From positions 104,885,773 through 104,949,772 of the forward strand of contig NC_080423.1 in the NCBI RefSeq assembly GCF_029873635.1: DNA of 64,000 bases, given 5' to 3'. Positions 47,172-58,718 of this stretch are shown piece after piece. Under the pieces are notes generated by a model. It was not told the origin of the DNA and made no database searches. It worked only from the letters and a program-made list of their open reading frames with translations. The DNA is from Malania oleifera. Lineage: Eukaryota > Streptophyta > Magnoliopsida > Santalales > Ximeniaceae. Both the position numbers and the translations under genes were made by a program. Positions within the stretch are counted from its first letter, which is position 1; each line of letters opens with the position of its first letter.

Positions 47172-49460
47172 TGTAACGACCCAAAAATCTATACCATTTT
47201 TTTTTCAAATAAATAAACTTTACTATATACTTTATTTTACTCTAATATCCTTGGATTATCTACTATAACATCTCATACCCCAAATGAGTATTGAGAAAAC
47301 CCTGTTCATTTTGCACAACTACGCAGCGGAAAACATAAAATTGTATATCTATATTTACAATACCAGAATTCCATAATTCCTCAAAATATACATACACAAA
47401 AACACATCTTCCAGTAACATCCACCAAGACACTGGAAAACTACCCAAAAACACATCTCCCTGAAAACACTTACCCCTCAACCAGGGTAGTGCAACAACCC
47501 CTCTATCGGCAAGCCTAATTTGCTCGTCTAGTTGGATCACCTAAAAAAATGTTAAATCACTAGGATTAGACAACGCTCAGTAAGAGGAAATATGCTATTA
47601 CTAGTGTATGGCGACTAAGTTCCATAAACACTATACTGATAAATATCTGAAACTGTAAAAACTGGTAAAACAACATACAGTACAACTTGCATCTATCATA
47701 ATTTAAAATAAAACTATCATATCTGAGTTTTCTGCTTTTTCATACTTCTAGTATTATACTATATCTGCTGATATTCTGTAAAACTATATACATATACATA
47801 ACTGTGATATGTACCCTAAAAAATTGTACGTCATGCCCGTAGGCAGGACTCAACTTTGATTGGCCTACCAAGATAAGTCAATTGTAACTCTACCAATCCT
47901 CAATCTGGCCATCTGCAATCACTCCGAGGCACGGTACTGGTATCTACCTTGTCAAACCGAGCACCTCAACCCAGTCTCTAGGGAGCCTGCAATCTCTCCA
48001 AGCACGGTCGACGGAAACCTTCACACACTATCTAAGATGTGTGGTTGCACTCTAATCTGTAATAGAAACAGTACCGTACTCTGCTGATATCTGAACTAAT
48101 TCATCAGGGTCTGATACTGTATAATACTATTTTATATATATACATCTTATTGCTTCATCATGATTCAAAAATAACCATAACACCAAAAACTGTTCTGAAA
48201 CTACTGTAATATTTGAACTGTATAAACTGCATATCATAGTGTTATGGCTTTAAAATTTTGGAAATCATGGTAATTTGTAAATGTTATAAAATATCTATCT
48301 GTAAAATATATCTGACTGTATAATATCTGTATGTAAAATATATCTATCAGTATAATATCTGTCTGTAAAATATATCTATTTGTATATACACTGTAATTCA
48401 TAATTCTGTATAATTTGATAGAACATATCTCTGCATGAGTACTATAAATCATAGTAATCTGAAAACTATAGAATCTCTGTACTAATTTGATAATATCTCA
48501 TGCCACACAACTAAAGAAATAAATATTTCATATTCTGAAAACTGTAACTTCCAATATACAAATAATTTGCATGTTGTATAATAATCTGAAAAAGCATGTA
48601 ATTTACTGATAAACATTTTAAAATTCCTAGCATAACATATTTCCCTTACTTATCTGACTAGGAGGCTTGCCTCCAATTCAACCCTCACGCCCTCGGCGTT
48701 CCAACCTTAAAATCCTGTAATTACATATATACAAATCCCCAATAAAACACTGAATTCCTAGAAAATCATCATATTCACATTTCCTAAACTATAATTTATT
48801 TGGATTCTTGGAAAAATAACCATCGAGGTCTTCAACTCATGTCTGTAGGATTCCAAAAACACCCCAACCCTGAAATCATAACACCCTAATTTTACTCTAC
48901 AAAAAATCAGTATATTCTCATACAACACAAAATCTGGGCTCAGATGAACCTGGTAATACTAGAAATACCAAAATAATCTACTTGCCTTGAAATTGGGATG
49001 GTGCTGAAACTTCTCAAATCAACATTTTGCTCTGGTTAGATTGTAGAGAATCTCCTCAGGATCACCGTGGTCGAACCGATGAGAAAATGAGCCGAAAATC
49101 TAGAGAGAAAGCAGAGAAACCGAGTTCCAGAGAGAGAGAAAAGAGAGAAACTGATTTTTCCGTCAAAATTCTGATTTTTGTGCTTATATAGATGGCTGAC
49201 CACATGGCTTCGTCGACAAGCTATGTCACCTCGTCGACGAGACCAAGAAGGGAGTTCGTCGATCAACACATAACCCTCGTCGACGAATTTCAGGTCTTGA
49301 AATCAGCCCTCTCGGTAAGTTCTCATCGACGAGACACGTGTCTGCGTCAACGAGCCTAAGAAGACTGTTCGTTGACGAACGCTGCTGAGTCCCCCCTTGA
49401 AATTTTCTTCTCTCTCTTTCCCTTTTATTATTTAATTGCTATAATTCCAAGGTCTCTACA
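47172..49460 (-). mobile_element. Gypsy-type solo LTR F inserted in the CACTA element
   Basis: TGTAACGACCCA at 47172 to GGTCTCTACA at 49460, 2289 bp, flanked by a perfect AGGCT duplication (47167-47171, 49461-49465). The coding-like host sequence reads through the junction. The order of shared blocks is reversed relative to LTRs B/C/E, giving minus orientation. A tandem repeat of about 32 bp ('ctgtaaaatatatct' type) lies at 48295-48385. Confidence 0.9.
49183..49380 (-). promoter_or_regulatory. U3 palindrome cluster and TATA box of LTR F
   Basis: CTCGTCGACGAG near 49230 and CTCGTCGACGAA near 49277; variants near 49209, 49254, 49323, 49346 and 49368. On the minus strand TCTATATAAG (complement of 49183-49192) lies directly downstream. 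Confidence 0.6.
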
Positions 49461-49739
49461 AGGCTTGTGTCAGAAAAGAGAAAAATTCTGCACACATCTG
49501 CCCTATAAGTGCTTGTAGAGTTCAAACGTGTTCTTGGATGACCACTCAAATAAGCAAGTGAAAATTTATATCTCGTTTTTTCAAACTAAGTGAATGGTTA
49601 CATTTCTTTGATGGATGATTTATATTTCGTATGAACTATTATTTGAGCTACTAGATTGCATGCCTTATCTGAAATGCCACCTGCATGGCTGATGCAATGA
49701 TTTATGTTTTGCATGTTATAAAAAACTATTAGGTTATCT

Positions 49740-50060
49740 GGTATACTCTCTTTGATTTACAGATTTGGGAAATGTTCTATTTACATACGGCATGCTACTA
49801 AAATTTTGTTAAAATTTTCTCCAAAATAATCAAAGCCCAAAAATTAAGTGCTAAATGTTTATAATATGATGCATGCTTAAATTGTTATTGAAAGGATGAG
49901 TGATTGCTAAATGAAGATTGATCTTCATCCTAAATTGAAAACGCATGCATAAGAACATATATAGAGGAGCTGAGCATCATTATTAGATCATTAGCAGTGA
50001 CAGCCCCCTATTTTTTTTTACAATGGCAAAAGGGGAGAAATGGATGGTAATGAGGATGGT
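49740..50060 (+). repeat. SIRE-like 3'-region sequence inside the CACTA element
   Basis: 'gggaaatgttctatttacat' then 'acggcatgctactaaaattt' (about 49768-49805) parallels 17757-17798 in the SIRE-like element ('gggaaatgtcttacttatag', 'acggcatgctgccgaaaat'). 'atggcaaaaggggagaaatg' near 50022 parallels 17534-17552. So part of the CACTA interior is related to the non-coding tail of a SIRE-like retrotransposon. Confidence 0.6.
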
Positions 50061-50879
50061 GTTCGTTTTTTGTTATTGAACTGATGATGTTTTTGGAAGT
50101 CAAGAAAGTTTTTTCGTTGCTTCTCTTAAGGATGTTACTGACTATTTGCATCTATTTTGGTGTATTGATGCAAATCATCTTGTACTTTTTATTTATTTTA
50201 ACTTTGTAATGAAACACAATTATGCTTAACTGATGCTTGCAAGGACGTACTTAACTTGATTGTTTGTATGAATTGTTTGGACTGATCATACTGAACTGCT
50301 TGTGTTGAATAGAACATTGCCAAATATTGAATATATTGAACTATTTGTGTTGAATAGATTATTACTGAAATATTGAGTATACAAATTGCTTTAGGCTTGT
50401 ATGTATGTTTTGTTAGAAATAGAGCATGAAGAACCCATTTGCATCACATGTTTTGCTTTTTAAATATTGAGGCTCTTCCGAAAACTCTAAACATCGTACC
50501 CATTTGCCAAATATGGATTGTTCTTTGGTTATGAACACAAAATCATGCTATGTATATATGTTCAAACATTGTATACTAGCAAGCTAATTTCTTGTGAAAT
50601 TATTATTTTGTAGAGTTTGCGGCTTTCAAAACACTACGACGATGGTAGACACTTCAGTCGGGTCGAATGCACGCAACTTTTTAATTTTCCTGTATATCTT
50701 GTTACCTAAACAGAATTAATTTGTATATTTTAATTTGAATTTGTACTTATATGTATTTTAATTTTGAACAATTTATACTTTAAATTTTAATAATTTATGA
50801 ATGTTTTAGTAATTTTGGTTCAATTTTATGCATTTTAAAATGCAATTAAAGGTTTTTACATGAATTTTAAAAAAAATTA

Positions 50880-51398
50880 ATATTTTCAAAACATTAGTGA
50901 CAGTTTGCAAAACCGTTACTAATAATGGGAAGATGAAGTATTAGTGACAGTTTATAACCGTCACTAAATGACCAAAACCGTCACTATAGAATCAACCTTA
51001 TAGGGGTCAAATATTAGTGACAATTCTATAATTATTACTAATAGTCAATTATTAGTAACGGTTTTAATAATCGTCACTAAAAAGCGTACTATTAGTGAGG
51101 GTTTCTTGACCGTCACTACTATAGTCATATTAGTGACAATTATTAAATCCGTCACTAATACATGCGCTTTAGAGACAAAGTTTAGCCGACCATATATGTA
51201 ATTTTATAGTGACAAACATAGGCTATTAGTGACAATTTGAATATTTCGTCACTAATAAGTATTAGTATCCGCAAATATGGTGACAAAACTAAAATTGTCA
51301 CTAATACTGAAAAAACCGTCACTAATACTATTAATGACGATTTTTTGAGTATTAGTGACTATTTAAAACTGTCATTAATACCTTTATTTCTTGTAGTG
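50880..51398. repeat. Right subterminal repeat region of the CACTA element
   Basis: A dense array of TTAGTGAC(G/A)(G/A)TT and its complement, mirroring the left end. The final CTTGTAGTG is the terminal inverted repeat. Confidence 0.85.
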
Positions 51399-51401
51399 AA
51401 T

Positions 51402-53389
51402 CTAAAAGAAAGTGCCAATAATCAAAATTTTAAGTTCAAAATTAATTTCCTAATTAGAAAAAAATAAGAAAGTTGTCAATAACTTATAAACGATCTTACA
51501 TGAGAAAATTTATAGGCTCGCAAAACCATTCAAAATCCGTAATAAAAATGGATAAAATGAAAATATAAATCTAGACACTACTATCCCAAAAGAATTATTC
51601 GTGCTCTCGAGTACACATCAAAATCGTTAGGATATATAAGGTATTTTTATTTTTTATGATAATAAAATGACAATATTACTAAACAAAAACTCATTTCTCT
51701 CACTCAACTTGGCATTTTCATGCCAATCTTTCTTGTAATATATAAACGTAAAAAACGATAGTCCATTACAATAGATTAACTTTAGCAAACTAAACATTCA
51801 TGCAAAGTGTCGCTTGATTTTTTTCTAACCCTAAAAGAAAAATTGTTGGTAAAACCTAACCACAGAGAAAAAAAATCCAATTCTTGTGGAAAAAAGAGAA
51901 CAAAAATGAAGACTTCTACACCATCTTTTTACCTAAACAACAACAAATACATTCAATCATGCCACCTAACACCCAAATTTGAGAAGAAAAAAAAAGGCAA
52001 AGGGGAAGAAAGGAAATCAAAGCATCAACACCAATTCCTTGACCTAATAAATAAACAAACACACCAACCAAACGCTTCACTAAGGATCCTATGTTGTAAA
52101 TTACAGCTTATGCTCATATTTCAAAGGCCTAAACCTCTCTTCTCCTCTTACCTTTTCTTCTGAACTTCCTATTTGCTTCGCATGAGCTGCTTAGTTCCCA
52201 TTTATGCATCCTGCTTTGTTACATTACCCTGTCACTAATATTTTGATTTAATTCATGAATTTCAAACTTTAAATTTGGATAAAGCATAATATAAAATTGT
52301 ATTAACTTTTCTCGAAAAGTTCTGGTTAGTACGTGAATTGTGAGAGAAGAAAATAAATAAATTTGATCTGTTTTCTATTGTATTTTCACACTACATCAGA
52401 TATAATTAACAATGATTCAATAAATTTGTTTTATTTCTCATTTTCTTAATAATCAAACACAAAAAAAGAATAAATATTTTATGTTCCTAGTATTTTACAA
52501 GTTAAAAATGGACCTGAACATAGATACACATGCAGAAATTTGGGCCAAGGCCCAATCAATCTGTTGGTATTGGTTTGAAGAACAAGTTAGCAAAAATGCC
52601 TTTGGGCCCTGGCAAGTTCAGCCCAAATGCTTCTATCTGCACTCTGTCCAAATTATTGGGCTTTGGAACACATGTAAGTAAGATGCCTTATGTTACTTCT
52701 TTCAATTTTTAAATAATTTAATTGTCCTTGTACATTTAACTTTTACATTTTATCAGAATTAATTTTTTTTTTACTAATACAACCCCAATATAAATTGATA
52801 TAAATTACTAAGGAAAATGATCGACTAATAATACATTTTTTTAATCAAAACTTAAATTATTATAAGGATGTATACTTTAAAGGTTAATGCAAAAAGTATA
52901 TATTAATCTTACATTTAAAAATGCCTTGAATTTAAATTTGTATTAAATTTAAATAAGACATAATACAATTATATGCAACTTCTGCTTTTCATACGAGTAT
53001 GACATGGATTACTTCCACACGGTAATGTAATCCTTAGTACTCTTTTTCCTAGTCTTTTCTCTGAGAAGAAGCAATGCCGATATATGAGGAATAAGCATTA
53101 ACTAACTCTATACCAGCACTCACGGTAATATAGAGGATGCAAGCATTATCTTTCTTCCTCACCCCTCCCCCCCTCTCTCAAGTAAAATAATTTTCCATAT
53201 TGTTCATTTTTTTGCATCTTTGGAGTCCATACTTGCAAAAACATATTGTTCTTATGAAATACTAGTATGTTAAAGTCCAGTATTTAGAACCCAATCTCTA
53301 CATTTAGGATCGATAGATATGAGCCACTATAGCAAAAATATAAATAAATAAATAAATAAAATATTAATAATATTTTTAACCAAACAAAA
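51402..53389. other. AT-rich non-coding stretch
   Basis: No gene recognised. The frame at 51807-52163 is Lys/Asn-rich low-complexity translation. A piece at 52505-52680 with GGGCC/GGCCC strings has two overlapping short frames and might be an exon relic; no family is recognised. Confidence 0.45.
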
Positions 53390-53929
53390 ATAAAGCTTGC
53401 CAGAAAAGACACTAACTCCCCTCAAATTTCAAAAATCCCAATAACCTTTCTAAGATTTTAAAAATTATACATACCTCCCTAAGATTTATTAAAAGAAAAA
53501 AAAAAAAAAAAGAGACCACTAACCTCTCTCATTGTGTTTTTCAAAAAGACATACGTTTTCAAGCATCCCATAAGTCAAATGTCAAGAAAAGTCTATAGGA
53601 GTTTTAAAACCTTAAGGCCCTATTTGAAACTTAAAAAATACTAGAAAAAGAAGGATAAATGTCAAGGTGTTCATATTTTCGTGTTTGATTATGATATAGA
53701 AAATAAAAATTATACCAAATCTATGAACAAAATTTTGATTTTGCATATGATTAACATTTAATTTTTCTTAATTTTTAATCATATTAAAACAAGCTTTCAT
53801 TTTTATTTTTTTTTTATAGTACTTAATAGAGAAACAAAGTATAAAGGAAAATAAATTTCCTACTTATTTTCTTTTGCTTTACTTTTTCCCAAACAAAATT
53901 CTTAATCCAAACAGGCCCTAGGGAAACCC
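53390..53929. repeat. Repeat block with MITE-like copy 2 (53618-53929)
   Basis: 53618-53929 has imperfect terminal repeats (AAGGCCCTATTTGAAAC on the left; TAGGGCCTGTTTGGAT read from the right) and the 'aacaaaattttgatttt' core shared with the other copies. The preceding 53390-53617 ('acactaactcccctcaaatt', 'atacatacctccctaag') recurs inverted at 57935-58160. Confidence 0.6.
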
Positions 53930-54600
53930 AAGAGATTTTTAAAACAAACTTCAATAGAGATCAATTTCTCTTCACCAAACCTCTAGGGAGATCAGTCTTT
54001 TTTGCCTTTTTTAATACAAGCAAAGAAAGATTACCAAGAAACAAACCAATTACTAACTCGTCCCAATTTTACAGACCAAGGAGAAGGATTTCACTGGAGG
54101 AGAGGTCACCAAAATCTTCCTTCCTTGATATGCTTAAAACATTCAAGCCTGCCCAACTCCCTGCAGCTTTGAAAGACTCCTTCAATTCCAACTAGCTTCA
54201 CACATCTTCAGAGCACTACCATGTAAAGGACTCGAATGGTCATATCCTCAGTTGCCTCTAAAAATAACACTTCATACTCTGGGCGGAACCTTAAATTTGT
54301 ATTCTGGATTTAAGCAAAACTTGATGTTTACATTTCATACTGTGCTCTCTCCAAATCCAAGGTTCAAACCTCCCAATCAAATGGCTCAATCTCTCGAAAA
54401 TGATTTATTTTTCAACCAGCAAATCTGCTGTTGAAAGAATCCGCCACAAAAGCAACTTAACCAAAACCCAAGACTTCGTCAATTACAGCTTGAACTACTC
54501 AAGATAATGAAGAGTTTACACTACCATGGTCAAAATTAGGTTCACCTAAACTAGCCATGGTTACGAAGAATTGGACATTATACTAAGCTAAGTTAAATGT
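53930..54600. other. Non-coding or unrecognised sequence
   Basis: Moderate GC and one short frame (54252-54434) without recognisable family. It may contain exon relics, but nothing can be named. Confidence 0.35.
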
Positions 54601-55200
54601 TGTATATATAATAGAGCAATCGAGATTTTCTCTGAGATCATCTTCTTCCATTGGTGCTCCAAGAATCGCAAGCTCACCAGCACGAGCTTTCACTATTTGT
54701 AGGAAATCTGTAACACTTTGCCTTTGGTTAGATTTTTAAGGTGACTTTTTACCTGCTTAATGCGTCCTCGTGACGGCTCAGCATACGTGTCCGCCAAAAT
54801 TGTCCATGCTTCCTGCGATGTCTTATCCAACAAGAGCATTTAGAATTAATTGATCTTGTCAAACCCACATTATGTGAGCAGGATTTGGTGTAGTGGTGTT
54901 GTTTGCAGTAACAGTGGCTGGTGGGCATGATTTTGATCCATCTACATATCCTAGGAGATCATATACCTTAAAAGAGGGTGTGAAATTGAAGCTTCCATGA
55001 GATGTAATTATTGGTGGTGAGTTTGAGTGGGGCCTGAGCTGAGATATTGACGGTGATTAAGGCATTATTTGGATCATTGGGGTTGTGAACTGCAAGTAGG
55101 GAGGTTGAAAATTTTGATCGACAGTTTGTAGTCATGACTGGTGGCTTAAAGAAGAATAGCAATAGCAATTTTAAATTTTAAATTGCTCTGATATCATAAA
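54601..55200 (-). pseudogene. Partial copia-type gag (UBN2-like), decayed
   Basis: From the minus-strand start near 55166: 'LLAVHNPNDPNNALITVNIS' then AQAPLKLTTNNYISWKLQFH (the conserved gag N-terminal motif), with the rest shifted by stops: pieces corresponding to DKTSQEAWTILADTYA-type and 'KSDLKNLTKGQ'-type gag helices are visible to about 54610. The upstream flank has GCTCTGATATCAT (about 55183-55195), one base from a tRNA-iMet primer site on the minus strand. Pol and the 3' LTR are missing on the left, so the element is truncated. Confidence 0.7.
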
Positions 55201-55460
55201 AAGAGAAACGTAGAAGATTGGAAAGGAAATAAAAGGTCACACACAAGATGGTTTTTCATTGATCAGTATCTATAGATTACAAGGAAAATCAAATACAACA
55301 GCTCTGCCTAAACTAATTCCTACGCACAATGAAACAGAAAGATTCAAATAAAAAGTCTGCCTAAACTAACTCCAAAATACAATGAAACAGAAATATACGA
55401 AATTAAAATTACAAATACAAATTCAAAAATAATATCAGAGAAAATCTCAATGGCTCCACT
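55197..55460 (-). repeat. Probable 5' LTR remnant of the partial copia element
   Basis: It lies directly beyond the primer-site-like sequence. It holds a short internal repeat ('ctgcctaaacta' at about 55304 and 55359, with 'acaatgaaacagaaa' after each). The right end and a target duplication were not resolved. Confidence 0.45.
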
Positions 55461-56770
55461 ATAGCATAACCCTAAGCATATGCGAAGTACGAGTAAAATA
55501 ATCCAAGTCTAATGTAGGGTAATCCATAACACATATTTCGGAACCATACAAACCAAACATAATTGAATCAAAGAATAATTAATCAAGTAATAAATAATTA
55601 AACTTGAATAAAATAAGTTTTAAAAACAAAAACAAAAGCAAAAACAAAAACTATTGACATCTCAGGTGAGAGTGATCTAAAAATGACAAAAATACACACC
55701 AATAACAATGTCTTGCGATTCATCGGTTCAATGGGCATACAAGCCGTTCATCCTCTCAGCACAATTAAAATTTTTACGTTCTTCCGCATTTTCCCATCCT
55801 TCTAGTATTTAAAGCATTGATGCAAAAATCATTTCACTTTAACAAGGAATTTTGCTAGTAGCAAGCGATGCTTATTCAATGCCTAGGAATCCAAATTCTC
55901 CACAGGCCATCAAATAAATTGAACAATTTCTCACAAGAAGATACTAAATCTCTTTTTAGAACTCAAAAAACACTAAGGAAAGAAAAGGAAAATATGAAGG
56001 AATTCGCATTTTCATGTTTGGTTATCAAGAAAAGTAAAAAAATAAAATAAAAAATACACTAACCTACAAACAAAATTTTGATTCTACTCATCATTAATAT
56101 TTGACTTTCTCATATTTTCAATCATATTAAAATAAACTTTCATTTTCAATAATATTTAATATAGAAGGAAAACAAAATAAAAAATTAGTTTCCTCCTCGT
56201 TTTCTTTGCCTTTCCTTTTTCCAAGCAAAATTAAATTCTTGATCCACACGAACCCTAAATAAATCTAGATTTTATAAGTTTGTGAAGAAAACCTAAGACC
56301 ATATCTCAAAAAAAAAAAAAGGCAGTACTCTCTTCCTGCCAATACTGCAATATAATAAGAAGCTAATTTGAGTCAATATCCTTCCTGGCTTGCTACCTTC
56401 TCTAACTTTTTTTTGTGGGGGAGAATCTCCTTTCTACATGTATAGAAGTAACAAATTACATCAACAACACTAAAATCAATATATCTCAATGTAAAAGCTT
56501 TAACATAATTGCAGTACAAAACAAAGGTCCTAGTTTAGATTGACATATTTAAATTTCTAGCCAATGAAACACAACATGGGAGAACAACATAGGAAGAAAG
56601 AGTAAGAAACCATAGCAGGTCAAATTACTACTTATTGTTGCAATTACAAGAAGGATCTTTAGGAGCAAACATTACCTGCAATTGCTTCTCCGCATGCACC
56701 ACTATAGTAATCTTTAGACATTATTACACCACTTTGCACAACATACAAAACCCACATCAAAGGTGATAGA
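55461..56770. repeat. AT-rich spacer containing MITE-like copy 3 (about 55950-56260)
   Basis: 55990-56250 contains 'aacaaaattttgattctac', 'caatcatattaaaataaact' and 'agtttcctcctcgttttc', matching copies at 43060 and 53630. The remainder shows no gene. It is the downstream flank of the HSP15.7 gene. Confidence 0.55.
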
Positions 56771-56771
56771 C

Positions 56772-57375
56772 TCACAGCTTGCTAGAAACATTGATTGTGC
56801 GTACTTTGGAGGGCTTAGGGTTTGTGTCTTTTGGAACAACAATGGTGAGGACACCATTCTCCACATGGGCCTTTATGTGATCCACCTTCACACCCTCTGG
56901 TAATTCAATTTCCCTAGAGAAATCCCCCTTCCCATTTCCTCTTTCTGCCACATGCCAAACAGTGTCCTTTCCGCCAGATTCATCTTTCCCACCTTCCCCT
57001 TTTATGTGCAAAATGTTCCCATCTTCAATCTGCACCTTTATCTCATCTTTGCTGAAACCTATCCAGCAGAGATTACCCAATTCAGTAAAGTCAATGAACC
57101 CTTAAACCTTCTCCTTCTCCTAGTAGAATTCGCTCAATTAAGAAAACCCATTATCAGAATTTCTGTGTAAAATTAATGTCATCTTCGGGAGATGTTTGTA
57201 TTGAAGTTCATAGAATTCATCGAAAAACCCAAATCCAAATCTTGAATTCTGTGCTCCAAATGCAAAGAGCAATGTAAATAAATAAAGATTGCACCGAACA
57301 GAAAGGAGATCAATAGAAACATGAAGACATATTAAATGATCCAACACATTTTTAAAAATCAGAAAAAACCATTAC

Positions 57376-57422
<47 letters not shown>

Positions 57423-57566
57423 AATACCTGGGACGTTGAGCTTGAAGACGTGGGCAGAAGGGGTCTCGAGCCAGTCCATGAGGGCCGTTGATCCGGGCCA
57501 CGTTCGGTAAATCGGAGGGCTAAGGAAGAAGCGCCTGAAAGGGTCGCCAGAGAAAACCTCCGCCAT
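56772..57566 (-). CDS. HSP15.7: Peroxisomal small heat-shock protein, HSP15.7 type (two exons)
   Basis: Exon 1 is 57566-57428: ATG, then MAEVFSGDPFRRFF...; it ends FKLNVP plus one base before GTATTTC. Exon 2 is 57058-56772: preceded by AG, it opens with the completed Gly codon and FSKDEIKVQIEDGN, then HVAERGNGKGDFSREIELPE, VENGVLTIVVPKD, and stops after SSKL. The joined phases (1 then 2 bases) match, giving 141 residues, close to the usual 137 or so. The alpha-crystallin domain is complete, with the conserved GVLT motif, and the C-terminal SKL is a type 1 peroxisome signal. The predicted role is ATP-independent holdase chaperone in the peroxisome matrix. The 369-bp intron holds a (GA/CT)n microsatellite starting 7 bp from the donor. 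No premature stop or frameshift is seen. Surrounding DNA is transposon relics. Expression cannot be judged. Confidence 0.92.
57379..57420. repeat. (GA)n microsatellite in the HSP15.7 intron
   Basis: About 20 GA units (CT on the coding strand), placed just inside the 5' splice site. Length changes could affect splicing. Confidence 0.95.
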
Positions 57567-57777
57567 GGAGAAAGCTGTTCTTTGGTTATGATCGTGAAGA
57601 TTGTAGCGATGGGGCAACGAGGACTATCGGGTTTTCTCTTTCTATTTTTCTCTGCGCAGTCTACCAGAGAATAAATAGAGACTCCATGGAAGCTAGGTTT
57701 TCTCCTCACCTCCCTGCCATATTCTGGAGGATTCCGGAAGCTTGGAATTAGGATTTATTATTGTTACCAGCAGATAC

Positions 57778-58260
57778 TAAGCAAGAAGCGCCCGAAAGGG
57801 TCGACAAACATGAAAATTTTGTTAATGATATTTCAAAATCAAAATTTTATTCATTAATTTGATATAATTTTATTTTCTATATCATAAAATATGAATTGCT
57901 AGACATTTATCCTTCTCTTTCTAATAGGGTCTTTAGGTTTTAAAATTTTGATAGACTTTTCTTGACATTTAACTTTTGGGATACTTATATTTTTGAAAAC
58001 ATTTGTCTTCTAGAAAAATACAATGAGAGAGGTTAGCGGTCTTTTTTTTTTTTTGATAAATCTTAGGGAGGTATGTATAATTCTTAAAATCTTAAAAGGT
58101 TCTTGAAATTTTTAAAATTTGAGGGGGAGTTAATGTCTTTTTGGCAAGCTTTAGGGGAGGTCAATATTTTTGTTCGGTAAATCGGAGGGCTAAGGGAGAA
58201 GCGCCTGAAAGGGTCGACAGAGAATCCCACCTCCATGGAGAAAGCTATTCTTTAGTTATG
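57778..58260 (-). pseudogene. Scrap copies of HSP15.7 exon 1 around an inserted repeat arm
   Basis: 57778-57806 (AGAAGCGCCCGAAAGGGTCG) and 58170-58260 (GGTAAATCGGAGGGCTAAGG ... CATGGAGAAAGCTATTCTTT) both copy the exon 1/5' UTR segment 57507-57600. The stretch between (57807-58166) is repeat sequence inverted relative to 53390-53720. The copies lack the rest of the gene. They are partial duplications, not a second gene. Confidence 0.75.
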
Positions 58261-58718
58261 TGTAATGAATCCACTAACAATTGTAATAAATCCAACAAGA
58301 ATGGAAATAAACCTAATAGGAATGCGATGGGTACTTAGATGAATTACTTGCAGAATAACTGAATTACAGGGACGAATAGAATTCAGTGGTGGCAATGCAT
58401 ACAAAGAAAAAGAAAGAGAAATTTAGGTTGGTTGGTTCAAGAGAGCCACTCTCCAAAGCAACAAACAGATTCCCAATTATCTCCCCCCCTATTCCCGCTG
58501 GTCACCCCCTTAATACCTAACAACCTGTAACAAAAGCAACAATAAAGAAACTAACTAGTACGAGGACTCAAATGGGCTTTGGCCTAACGCCCAGCCCAAT
58601 TCCCACGCTGCTAAGATCTCAGCCCAGCTTCCTACGATAAAAAGCCACGGCCCACGGAGTTTCATCCCACACGCCAGGTCTGCAAGTCCTGTCAGCTTCG
58701 CCTTTCGTCTGAGCTCTT
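58261..58718 (-). mobile_element. LTR-like sequence abutting the exon-1 copy
   Basis: TGTAATGAATCC begins exactly where homology to HSP15.7 stops. Read on the minus strand it ends ...GGATTCATTACA, a CA-terminated LTR-like 3' end, with a CT-rich region upstream. It may be the 3' LTR of a minus-strand element whose interior is the gene-fragment array to the right; the partner LTR was not found in the window. This assignment is tentative. Confidence 0.35.

Larger units (their letters stand above)
43369..51398. mobile_element. CACTA (En/Spm-type) DNA transposon, non-autonomous, 8.03 kb
   Basis: It starts CACTACAAAAAAA at 43369 and ends TTTCTTGTAGTG at 51398, the reverse complement of CACTACAAGAAA. 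It is flanked by a perfect 3-bp duplication AAT (43366-43368, 51399-51401). Both ends carry dense subterminal repeats of the TTAGTGACGG / CCGTCACTAA type. No transposase (TNP2/TNPD-like) frame was recognised in about 5.7 kb of own sequence, so it appears non-autonomous. It holds a gypsy-type solo LTR (47172-49460) and internal sequence of mixed origin. Confidence 0.93.

Noticed and set aside
51807-52163. 118-residue plus-strand frame
   Set aside because: Lys/Asn/Ser-rich translation of A-rich DNA, no family resemblance.
57359-57709. 116-residue minus-strand frame overlapping HSP15.7 exon 1
   Set aside because: Different frame from the gene; its end is the Leu-Ser translation of the intronic CT repeat.
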